Assembly (NCBI GenBank): GCA_020722645.1
Contig: DYKL01000224.1
Location: 1-6,113 of the forward strand
Length of the DNA stretch: 6,113 bases
Reading direction: 5' to 3'
Source of the DNA: Acetofilamentum sp.
GTDB taxonomy: Bacteria > Bacteroidota > Bacteroidia > Bacteroidales > JAFGUD01
In this document: one piece after another, positions 1 to 5,169 of the stretch
How positions within the stretch are numbered: position 1 is the first letter of the stretch
How the letters are laid out: each line of letters opens with the position of its first letter
Notes under the pieces: model-generated
What the model saw: the letters and a program-made list of their open reading frames with translations, nothing else
Databases searched by the model: none
What the model was told of the DNA's origin: nothing
Program-made: the position numbers and the translations under genes

Positions 1-71
1 TATCAGTAATTTGAGATTGTAGTGTGAAATTTTCAATTAAAGTTAGGTAAATAGATAATAAAGCATTTAAC

Positions 72-100
72 CGCAAAGATTTTCGCAAAGAAGCGCGAAG
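72..100. repeat. short iterated cgcaaag motif
   Basis: The heptamer cgcaaag occurs at 72-78 and 84-90, with a variant cgcgaag at 94-100, giving near-regular spacing of 12 and 10 bases. It lies in non-coding, AT-rich sequence and stands out by its local G and C content. On the minus strand it reads through as an arginine- and leucine-rich frame, which is the usual spurious translation of such a motif. I infer a small dispersed intergenic repeat; its function is unknown. Confidence 0.4.
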
Positions 101-120
101 AATATTAGACATTTATTTAA

Positions 121-188
121 AACCCATTACTAAACCGTTCTATTATCTAAAAGAATTCTAAAACATTTAGTTTGGGTTATTTTTTTTG
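121..188 (+). terminator. rightward intrinsic terminator-like hairpin
   Basis: Bases aaccca (121-126) pair with tgggtt (173-178), and actaaa (129-134) pairs with tttagt (166-171), separated by a small internal loop. The 31-base loop is large, but the stem is followed almost at once by a run of eight T (180-187). In this orientation it would end a transcript entering from beyond the left edge, converging on the dehydrogenase gene that stops at 199. Read leftwards, the stem is followed only by a weaker T-rich stretch, so termination of the dehydrogenase transcript here is possible but less convincing. The long loop keeps confidence moderate. Confidence 0.4.
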
Positions 189-198
189 TAATATAAAC

Positions 199-1569
199 CT
201 ACAACAACTTCTTCAGTAGCCCAAACCTTTTATAAGGAGCGTATTTAAGGGGTAAATCAATAAATGTTGCAGTATTTACAACTGCCCTGCGGTTACAGAA
301 AGCAAGGAAACTTTCTTTCCCGTGATATTTAGCCATTCCGCTGTTCCCTACTCCACCAAATGGTAATTTGTCGTTTACAATGTGCATAATTGTGTCATTT
401 ATGCAGGCTCCACCGGAACTTGTGCGAGAGAAGACCTGTTTTGCATTTTTCCCGAAATAATAAAAAGCAAGCGGTTTTTCATGACTTGTCACATAAGAAA
501 TAACTTCGTCAATTTTTTCAAAAGTCATAACAGGTAACAAAGGACCAAAAATCTCCTGCTGCATTATTGGAAAATCCGGTTTTACATCATCAATTATTGT
601 CGGTGAAATGTATTTATTTTCGATGTCCACATCACCGCCCTCAACAATTTTACCATGTTCCATAAGCGTTTGCAGTCGTTCGACATTCATTTTATTTACA
701 ATTCTGGGATAAAACTTGCTTTCCTTAATATTATCACCAAACATTGTTTTAAAATGTTGTGCAATTTTTTTGATTAATTCGTCTTTAACCGATGAATGAG
801 CAAAAAGATAATCCGGAGCAATACATGTTTGACCCGAATTAATTGTTTTACCCCACGCAATCCGTTTTGCAGCGACATCAATATTTGCGTCTTTATCAAC
901 AATGCACGGACTTTTGCCACCAAGCTCAAGAACTACAGGTGTAAGGAATTGAGACGCAGCTTTCATAACAACTTTGCCGGTGTTAGGACTACCGGTGAAG
1001 AAAATCACATCAAATCTCTGATTCAGCAATTCTGTATTTACGTTTCTTCCGCCTTGTGTAATAGCAATATATTTTTTGTCAAAAGTATCTTCAATCATCT
1101 GCTGCATAACATTTGCAACTGTCGGGGTATATGGAGAAGGTTTCAAAACAGAGCAACATCCTGCAGAAATAGCCCCAACCAAAGGATTCATCAATAACTG
1201 AAAAGGATAATTCCAAGGTGCTATAATAAGCGAAAGTCCAAGAGGTTCATAAATAATTCTGCTTTTTGAAGGAAACATATAAAGCGGAGTATGAATTTTG
1301 GAAGTTCGTGACCAACGTTTTATATGTCTGATGTGATTTTTGATTTCCTGTTTAACAAGGCTGATTTCAGTCAGATATGCTTCTTCGTATGATTTTCCTA
1401 AATCCTGCCACAAAGCATCGGAAATTTTTTTCTCGAACTTATCAATTGCCTTATGAAATTTTTTAAGCTGTTCAATTCTGAAACTTATTTTTTTTGTTGA
1501 TTGAGATTCAAAAAATTTTTTTTGAGACTCAATTATACTTTTTATTTCGTTTAAAGATGTTTCTGTCAT
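199..1569 (-). CDS. NAD(P)-dependent aldehyde dehydrogenase, class 3-like
   Basis: This gene encodes a 456-residue aldehyde dehydrogenase that oxidises an aldehyde to its carboxylate with NAD or NADP; the physiological aldehyde cannot be read from sequence. Visible family motifs, in order, are PWN (118-120, oxyanion-hole Asn120), the cofactor-loop sequence GSPNTGK (193-199), ELGGK with general-base Glu215, GQTC with nucleophile Cys249, EIFGP (Glu339), and a C-terminal PFGGVGNSG followed by a lysine-rich tail. The length of about 456 and the C-terminal pattern ending in a tyrosine/proline-rich segment fit the ALDH3 group (fatty, aryl or coniferyl aldehyde types), not the longer ~490-residue ALDH1/2 group. 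I chose the ATG at 1569 because the family starts near here. The upstream in-frame ATG at 1620 would add 17 atypical residues and lies inside a perfect hairpin. The leader is A-rich with no Shine-Dalgarno. No neighbour shares its strand closely, so it is probably monocistronic. All catalytic residues are present. Confidence 0.93.
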   Translation of the reverse strand: MTETSLNEIKSIIESQKKFFESQSTKKISFRIEQLKKFHKAIDKFEKKISDALWQDLGKSYEEAYLTEISLVKQEIKNHIRHIKRWSRTSKIHTPLYMFPSKSRIIYEPLGLSLIIAPWNYPFQLLMNPLVGAISAGCCSVLKPSPYTPTVANVMQQMIEDTFDKKYIAITQGGRNVNTELLNQRFDVIFFTGSPNTGKVVMKAASQFLTPVVLELGGKSPCIVDKDANIDVAAKRIAWGKTINSGQTCIAPDYLFAHSSVKDELIKKIAQHFKTMFGDNIKESKFYPRIVNKMNVERLQTLMEHGKIVEGGDVDIENKYISPTIIDDVKPDFPIMQQEIFGPLLPVMTFEKIDEVISYVTSHEKPLAFYYFGKNAKQVFSRTSSGGACINDTIMHIVNDKLPFGGVGNSGMAKYHGKESFLAFCNRRAVVNTATFIDLPLKYAPYKRFGLLKKLL

Positions 1570-1614
1570 TTTTGTTAGTTTTAAATTTAGAATTAACTGA
1601 ATAAGTGAATTAAC

Positions 1615-1638
1615 CCACATTATTCATAAATAATGTGG
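1615..1638. promoter_or_regulatory. perfect 10-bp stem hairpin upstream of the aldehyde dehydrogenase
   Basis: Bases ccacattatt (1615-1624) are exactly complementary to aataatgtgg (1629-1638) around a 4-base loop, cata. Neither side is followed by a T run, so it does not look like an intrinsic terminator. It ends 46 bases before the dehydrogenase start codon at 1569, which suits either an operator palindrome for a dimeric regulator or a 5' untranslated RNA hairpin. Which one is inference; the symmetry itself is directly visible. Confidence 0.5.
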
Positions 1639-1650
1639 AGTTGAAAGCCT

Positions 1651-1663
1651 GCCCTGTAAGGGT
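1651..1663. repeat. gccctgtaagggt, small palindrome related to the later repeats
   Basis: The segment ccctgtaaggg (1652-1662) is a near-palindrome (ccct and aggg around gta). Its first eight bases, gccctgta, match the opening of the gccctgtatggt motif that appears three times at 1933, 1987 and 2013. It may be a degenerate relative of that repeat. Confidence 0.3.
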
Positions 1664-1671
1664 CTAAGTTG

Positions 1672-1793
1672 AAAGTTAAAAGGTTAAGTTGATTTTAATT
1701 AAATATTTTTTAGCACAAATTTGGGCTAAATTTTAAAAATAATAGCAAAGATCCTTTCAGGACAAGCTTTATGAACCTTAAACTTTTAACTTT
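1672..1793. repeat. inverted-repeat pair around about 83 bases
   Basis: The left arm 1672-1690 begins aaagttaaaag and continues ttaag after one extra base. The right arm 1774-1793, read on the opposite strand, begins with the same aaagttaaaag and also continues ttaag, with one mismatch and one inserted base overall. The enclosed sequence is non-coding and includes a 16-base near-palindrome at 1712-1727 centred on caaatttg. A decayed small inverted-repeat element is possible, but the arms are of low complexity (iterated taacttt), so chance or simple-repeat origin is not excluded. Confidence 0.35.
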
Positions 1794-1818
1794 ATAACTC
1801 CTGAACTAGCGAAGCGAC

Positions 1819-1840
1819 TTCACGTAAGTAATTATGTGAA
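1819..1840 (+). other. 9-bp hairpin with GUAA tetraloop
   Basis: Bases ttcacgtaa (1819-1827) pair with ttatgtgaa (1832-1840) with one G-U wobble, closing a gtaa loop. As plus-strand RNA the loop fits the stable GNRA class. No T run follows, so it is not a clear terminator. There is no gene on the plus strand nearby, so its role is unknown. Confidence 0.3.
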
Positions 1841-1932
1841 TAATTCAGGTTAATTGAAAATCTGAAGAATTAATTGAATGAATTTACTGAATAAGTATTC
1901 TATAATTCCAGCATACTACATTAAAGCTTATT

Positions 1933-1984
1933 GCCCTGTATGGTTTTGTTTACCACCGAAAAGTCTTACGACACTTTCGGGATA
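1933..1984 (+). repeat. 52-bp direct repeat, copy A
   Basis: This matches 2013-2064 at 51 of 52 positions, with the starts exactly 80 bases apart; the only difference is g at 1970 versus a at 2050. It opens with gccctgtatggt and contains a hairpin whose outer stem ccgaaa (1956-1961) pairs with tttcgg (1975-1980), plus an inner gtc/gac stem around ttac. A further partial copy of the opening motif lies at 1987-1998. It is non-coding; I infer a dispersed palindromic-type repeat and cannot name a family. Confidence 0.8.
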
Positions 1985-1986
1985 TT

Positions 1987-1998
1987 GCCCTGTATGGT
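1987..1998 (+). repeat. partial third copy of the repeat opening motif
   Basis: The 12-mer gccctgtatggt is identical to the first 12 bases of both 52-bp copies. The match to copy A extends three bases leftwards (attgccctgtatggt at 1930-1944 and 1984-1998). The sequence then diverges to a short cytosine-rich stretch before copy B. This suggests a truncated unit or a recombination junction between units. Confidence 0.6.
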
Positions 1999-2012
1999 GT
2001 CCTCACCCTACA

Positions 2013-2064
2013 GCCCTGTATGGTTTTGTTTACCACCGAAAAGTCTTACAACACTTTCGGGATA
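2013..2064 (+). repeat. 52-bp direct repeat, copy B
   Basis: This is the second copy of the unit at 1933-1984. The outer hairpin stem ccgaaa (2036-2041) with tttcgg (2055-2060) is intact, while the single g-to-a change at 2050 removes one pair of the inner stem. The start of this copy also forms a small palindrome, tacag..ctgta, at 2009-2020. Near-identity of the copies implies recent duplication or recent arrival. Confidence 0.8.
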
Positions 2065-2104
2065 AATAAATTACTAAACAAACTCTAAAAACTATGAACA
2101 ATGC

Positions 2105-2307
2105 ACTATTAACCCCTAACTCTTCAGTTTTTTAGAGAATAGTATTACATTTATAACAGATACACAGTTATTTAATCATTGTTTTGCACAAAAACAAGTA
2201 TTACGTAAATAGACAATTTGATTTTAGAATAATTATTTATAAACTGCTGATTATGTGAATATTGTAAAAACCAATTACCCAAAAGTGAAGAGTTAGGGAT
2301 TAACTAT
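2105..2307. mobile_element. MITE-like element with 22-bp terminal inverted repeats and 5-bp flanking repeats
   Basis: The left end 2110-2131 starts taacccctaactcttca. The right end 2281-2302, read on the opposite strand, starts taatccctaactcttca; the arms agree at 20 of 22 positions. The pentamer actat sits immediately outside both arms (2105-2109 and 2303-2307), as expected of a target-site duplication. The 193-bp body is AT-rich, has no open frame of note and no transposase. These are the hallmarks of a miniature inverted-repeat element mobilised in trans. The boundaries were chosen where arms and flanking repeat meet, so some of the fit could be chance in such AT-rich DNA. Confidence 0.5.
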
Positions 2308-2336
2308 AATATAATAACTCGACTAAGGTGTCAGTC

Positions 2337-2366
2337 AACAATGAAACAATGTAACAATGAAACAAT
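2337..2366. repeat. two-unit 16-bp tandem repeat reaching the peptidase stop codon
   Basis: The 14-mer aacaatgaaacaat occurs at 2337-2350 and again at 2353-2366, giving a 16-base period. The last base of the second copy is the first plus-strand base of the peptidase stop triplet (2366-2368). No convincing terminator hairpin follows the peptidase gene; only a 4-bp stem (gact/agtc, 2321-2336) is visible. Confidence 0.55.
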
Positions 2367-4045
2367 TATCTGTAAAAATCTGCTTCGTAAATCGAATAGT
2401 TACCTACATTGTCATATATCAGCAATCTGAAATGATTTTTACCGGTTTTAGTTTTTTCGTCGAATTTATAATAAAATAAATCGTCTTTTTTGTCGTAAAC
2501 AACTATTACCCATTCACCGTTTACAAAGCCTGCCCATTCTCCTATTTCGCTCATCTCATCTGTAATTTCAAATTTTATTGAACTATAAGAGGACATATTT
2601 TTTCCGTCAGAAATATTTACAGGTTTTATAACCGGTGGTTTTAAATCTAAGTCTATATAATAAAATCCAAATTCTCTGGTCAAAACCGATATGAAATCAT
2701 CTTTAACTTTACCAAGATAAACTTCATTATCTCCTTCAAAATCACGTCTTAAAATTACAACCTTTTCTTTATATTTATCAGGCACTAAAGCTACAGATAA
2801 CGATAAAACAAAGTAAGATTTAAGCGGAACAAACTCATTATGAACTTTATACATCGGAGAATAAATATTACCTTCAAAAGTTTCAAATTCAAAAAACAAA
2901 TTGTCGAACAATGTTTTTTCAGGGAAAAAAATTTCTATGCCTTTTTCTTTAAACTTATTTTCTCTGTCGTATCGAAATAACATACTTGAATCTCTTTTAA
3001 TTTTCAATTCTGTTTCCTTTATCGTACTTTTAACATTAAAACTTACAGAGGTGGAATTACCTTTTATATCAGCCACAACATATTTTAAATTATGGACGTT
3101 ATTGTCATAAAAATTTATAACACCATTATTTTCTACTTCGATATACTGCGATAGTTCATTGTTTGGTTGTTTACGAGTAGTCTGAATACGCATATCTGTA
3201 GTTTTCCGGCGTTTATAGTCAATCAAACTGTTAATATCCCTTGTGTTTTCGTAACTGATTTGATTATTTTCAGAATGAAAAACAAGTTTTCCGTCGCAAT
3301 ATAATTTAATCGAATAAATTGCATTGCTGCTGCCGACATCATCTATGTAGTCATAAGCTTCTATTCCAAAATATATCTGACCATTTACAGTAATATTTTC
3401 AGATAAATTCGTGCCTATAACATGAATAGTGATTGATTCATTTTTAAAATTGACAGAGCTTTTGTCATCAGCCGGATAAACAGCAATATTTTTAATTTCG
3501 GGACTTTTTGTATCTTTGGCATAGTGGAAATAAAGCGGGTTTAGAGGCTCATCATTAGGAGTTCTGATTTCGTAATGCAGATGAGGTCCGAAAGAATAAC
3601 CAGAATTGCCGGAATAACCTATAATCTGGCCTTTTTTCACAGGAAAAAGATTGCTGTCCAAGTCAATATCAAATTCAAATTTTTGGATATTATTCTGCAT
3701 TTGCCTTACCCAAGCTTCGACATCTTTTGTATAATTTTGCAAATGTCCGTAGTTTGTAATCAAACCGTTAGTATGTTTAACGTACAAAGCATACCCATAG
3801 CCGCTTCTGCTGACTTTAATCCGTGAAATATAACCATCAGCAGGGGCATAAATTTTTTTCCCGTTTTCACCAGTACGTAAATCTACACCTCCGTGAAAAT
3901 GATTTTCTCTTAATTCACAAAAATTACCCGAAACCAGAAGTGTTTCGCCCAATGGATCTCTGAAATAATCTTTTGGATAGTCGTATTGCCCAAAAACACT
4001 TAAATTTAAAACAATTAAGATAAAAAAAAGTAATAATCCACGCAT
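2366..4045 (-). CDS. secreted M23 family zinc metallopeptidase with beta-rich C-terminal region
   Basis: This encodes a 559-residue exported LytM-type peptidase expected to cut peptide cross-bridges or stems of peptidoglycan in the periplasm. Residues 1-19 form a classic signal peptide (MRG, then a leucine/phenylalanine-rich core), probably cleaved near Gly19-Gln20; there is no lipobox. The M23 domain occupies roughly residues 30-175. The motif HGGVD supplies zinc ligands His51 and Asp55, and HLH supplies catalytic His155 and zinc ligand His157. The GHL sequence supplies the other catalytic His101. With all five present it should be an active enzyme, not one of the degenerate EnvC/NlpD-like activators. 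Residues ~185-470 are beta-rich and unassigned. Residues ~471-559 look like an Ig-like sandwich, opening PVIKPV and ending with DNVGN before the last strand. The ATG at 4045 gives the intact signal peptide and lies downstream of a -7 box at 4073-4080. It is transcribed away from the epimerase gene, so it is probably not functionally linked to it. Confidence 0.92.
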   Translation of the reverse strand: MRGLLLFFILIVLNLSVFGQYDYPKDYFRDPLGETLLVSGNFCELRENHFHGGVDLRTGENGKKIYAPADGYISRIKVSRSGYGYALYVKHTNGLITNYGHLQNYTKDVEAWVRQMQNNIQKFEFDIDLDSNLFPVKKGQIIGYSGNSGYSFGPHLHYEIRTPNDEPLNPLYFHYAKDTKSPEIKNIAVYPADDKSSVNFKNESITIHVIGTNLSENITVNGQIYFGIEAYDYIDDVGSSNAIYSIKLYCDGKLVFHSENNQISYENTRDINSLIDYKRRKTTDMRIQTTRKQPNNELSQYIEVENNGVINFYDNNVHNLKYVVADIKGNSTSVSFNVKSTIKETELKIKRDSSMLFRYDRENKFKEKGIEIFFPEKTLFDNLFFEFETFEGNIYSPMYKVHNEFVPLKSYFVLSLSVALVPDKYKEKVVILRRDFEGDNEVYLGKVKDDFISVLTREFGFYYIDLDLKPPVIKPVNISDGKNMSSYSSIKFEITDEMSEIGEWAGFVNGEWVIVVYDKKDDLFYYKFDEKTKTGKNHFRLLIYDNVGNYSIYEADFYR

Positions 4046-4072
4046 AATCCATCTAAAATTTTAAAATTTATG

Positions 4073-4080
4073 CAAAATTA
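4073..4080 (-). promoter_or_regulatory. Bacteroidota-type -7 box for the M23 peptidase
   Basis: On the minus strand these bases read TAATTTTG, a perfect match to TAnnTTTG. The box ends 27 bases before the start codon at 4045, leaving a leader of about 20 bases. The nearest upstream TTTG (plus positions 4106-4109) is 25 bases away, longer than the usual 19-21, so the -33 element is weak or absent. Confidence 0.5.
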
Positions 4081-4110
4081 GTTTAAAATATATATTTAAA
4101 AAACGCAAAA

Positions 4111-4141
4111 TTTGATTTCAATACCATAATTGTTATTTTTG
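4111..4141 (+). promoter_or_regulatory. Bacteroidota-type promoter for the epimerase-CBS / DAHP synthase unit
   Basis: TTTG at 4111-4114 and TATTTTTG at 4134-4141 match both known elements of the primary sigma factor promoter of this phylum (TTTG and TAnnTTTG), with a 19-base spacer. Transcription would begin near 4147, giving a leader of under 20 bases before the ATG at 4165. It is back to back with the peptidase promoter in the 119-base divergent gap. Confidence 0.65.
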
Positions 4142-4164
4142 CAAACCTTAGATTTCTTTAAAAA

Positions 4165-5169
4165 ATGAAAATTTCAGCTTCAATATTCTCAAATAAAGAC
4201 GATTCAATAATTGAAACCGTAAAAAATATCGAAAAACTCGCCGTTGATTTTTTGCATATTGATTGCAATGATGATATTGCTGTTTTTGATTCAATAAAAA
4301 AAATCAAAGAAATTACCGAACTTCCGATTGATTTACACTTAATAAGCTCAAAGCCTGAAAACTATTACGATATTATAAAAAAATATAACATTGAACAAGT
4401 TACGTTTCAATATGAAAATTTAGAAAATAATTTCCAAATCCCTGAAAACATTGCAAAAAAAATCGGTATTGCAATAACAAATGATACACCAGTAAGTATC
4501 TTTGAAAAATTTAAAGAAAAAGCAACACATATTTTGTTGATGACAACAGTTCCCGGGCAAAGCGGCGGCAGTTTCAACAAACTAACATTCTCCAAAATAA
4601 GGCAATTCAGGAATAAATTTCCAAACAAAGAAATTTTTGTTGACGGAGGAGTAAATGACAAAGTTTCGTTTATATTACGCAATATGGGTGTGCATACTGC
4701 CGTTATAGGGTCGTTTTTATTCAAAGACAAACCTTACAATTCAATTCTGAAACTTCAAAGCAACGAGATAAGCTCAAATTTTACAGCGGCAGATTTTATG
4801 CTCGAATTTGAAGAAATACCGGTTTTGTACGAAAAAAATTTTACTTTTCTTGAACTTTTACAAACTATCGAAAAATATGGTTTCGGATTAGCAATAGTTT
4901 CAGATAAAAGTCATAATTTTAAAGGATTAATTACAAATGCAGACATCAGAAGAGGTTTAATCAAATTTTTTGAGCAGATGCCAAACATCAATCCCGACGA
5001 ATTAATTAATCGCAAACCTGTTGTTGTCAATGAACAAAACACTGTCGAAGAGATTATAAAACACATTAAAAAACAAACTTTTCCGATACAATTTTTACCG
5101 GTTGTTGATAATAACAACAAAATCAAAGGATTATTACGTTTTAACAATTTAATAAAAGGTGAGTTATGA
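4165..5169 (+). CDS. ribulose-phosphate 3-epimerase-like TIM barrel fused to a KpsF-like CBS domain pair
   Basis: The protein has 334 residues. Residues 1-~205 resemble ribulose-5-phosphate 3-epimerase, which interconverts ribulose 5-phosphate and xylulose 5-phosphate. All four metal/acid-base positions are kept: His31 and Asp33 in HID, His58 in DLHL, Asp160 in VDGG. The phosphate-binding GS of the last strand is also present (IGSFLF, 181-186). It departs from the family at HVDVMDG (here HIDCNDD, so the active-site Met becomes Asn35), at HLM (here Ile60), and at the PGFGGQ loop (here PGQSGG, 130-135). Residues ~210-268 and ~278-334 form two CBS motifs. The sequences NADIRRGL and LPVVDNN closely resemble the pair that follows the SIS domain of arabinose-5-phosphate isomerases; CBS pairs commonly bind adenylates. 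Ordinary epimerases are about 215-230 residues and lack CBS, so this is a fusion. The start follows an A-rich leader behind a good promoter. The stop overlaps the DAHP synthase start by 4 bp. Fold is confident; activity and substrate are inferred. Confidence 0.85.
   Translation: MKISASIFSNKDDSIIETVKNIEKLAVDFLHIDCNDDIAVFDSIKKIKEITELPIDLHLISSKPENYYDIIKKYNIEQVTFQYENLENNFQIPENIAKKIGIAITNDTPVSIFEKFKEKATHILLMTTVPGQSGGSFNKLTFSKIRQFRNKFPNKEIFVDGGVNDKVSFILRNMGVHTAVIGSFLFKDKPYNSILKLQSNEISSNFTAADFMLEFEEIPVLYEKNFTFLELLQTIEKYGFGLAIVSDKSHNFKGLITNADIRRGLIKFFEQMPNINPDELINRKPVVVNEQNTVEEIIKHIKKQTFPIQFLPVVDNNNKIKGLLRFNNLIKGEL
5157..5169 (+). promoter_or_regulatory. translational coupling junction (ATGA overlap)
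   Basis: The epimerase-CBS stop TGA (5167-5169) overlaps the next start ATG (5166-5168) as ATGA. An AGGTGA stretch complementary to the 16S tail lies at 5157-5162, but only three bases from the ATG, closer than ideal. Termination-reinitiation by the same ribosome is the likely way the downstream enzyme is translated, keeping the two products in proportion. Confidence 0.7.

Larger units (their letters stand above)
1570..2365. other. 796-base gene-free region rich in repeats and hairpins
   Basis: No frame here has the length, start context or residue composition of a real protein; the longest plus-strand frame (1878-2069) simply translates the direct repeats. What it does hold is a concentration of structured DNA: the 1615-1638 hairpin, the 1672/1793 inverted pair, the 1819-1840 hairpin, the 52-bp direct repeats, the MITE-like 2110-2302 element and the 2337-2366 tandem repeat, each listed separately. 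Such clustering suggests repeated insertion of small non-autonomous elements between two genes on the same strand. No transposase gene is present in the window. Confidence 0.8.

Noticed and set aside
1..112. Minus-strand open frame from the ATG at 110-112 running off the left edge
   Set aside because: 37 codons only, and the arginine/leucine-rich start is the translation of the cgcaaag motif. Nothing recognisable follows, though the edge hides the rest.
796..1197. 133-codon plus-strand frame inside the aldehyde dehydrogenase
   Set aside because: It is antisense to a strongly conserved enzyme, with composition typical of a shadow frame and no promoter or domain.
1570..1620. Upstream ATG at 1620 as the dehydrogenase start (17 extra residues)
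   Set aside because: The extension has no family counterpart, the ATG sits in the 1615-1638 hairpin, and the ATG at 1569 gives the usual ALDH3 length.
1930..2064. CRISPR array
   Set aside because: Only two full repeats of 52 bp with a 28-bp gap that itself contains part of the repeat; no regular spacers and no cas genes.
1878..2069. 63-codon plus-strand open frame starting MNLLNKYS
   Set aside because: It consists mostly of the 52-bp direct repeat translated twice (the same tryptophan/cysteine/proline string recurs), lies among non-coding repeats and has no recognisable domain.
2311..2340. Terminator for the M23 peptidase at gact...agtc (2321-2336)
   Set aside because: The stem is only four base pairs and no T run follows on the minus strand.
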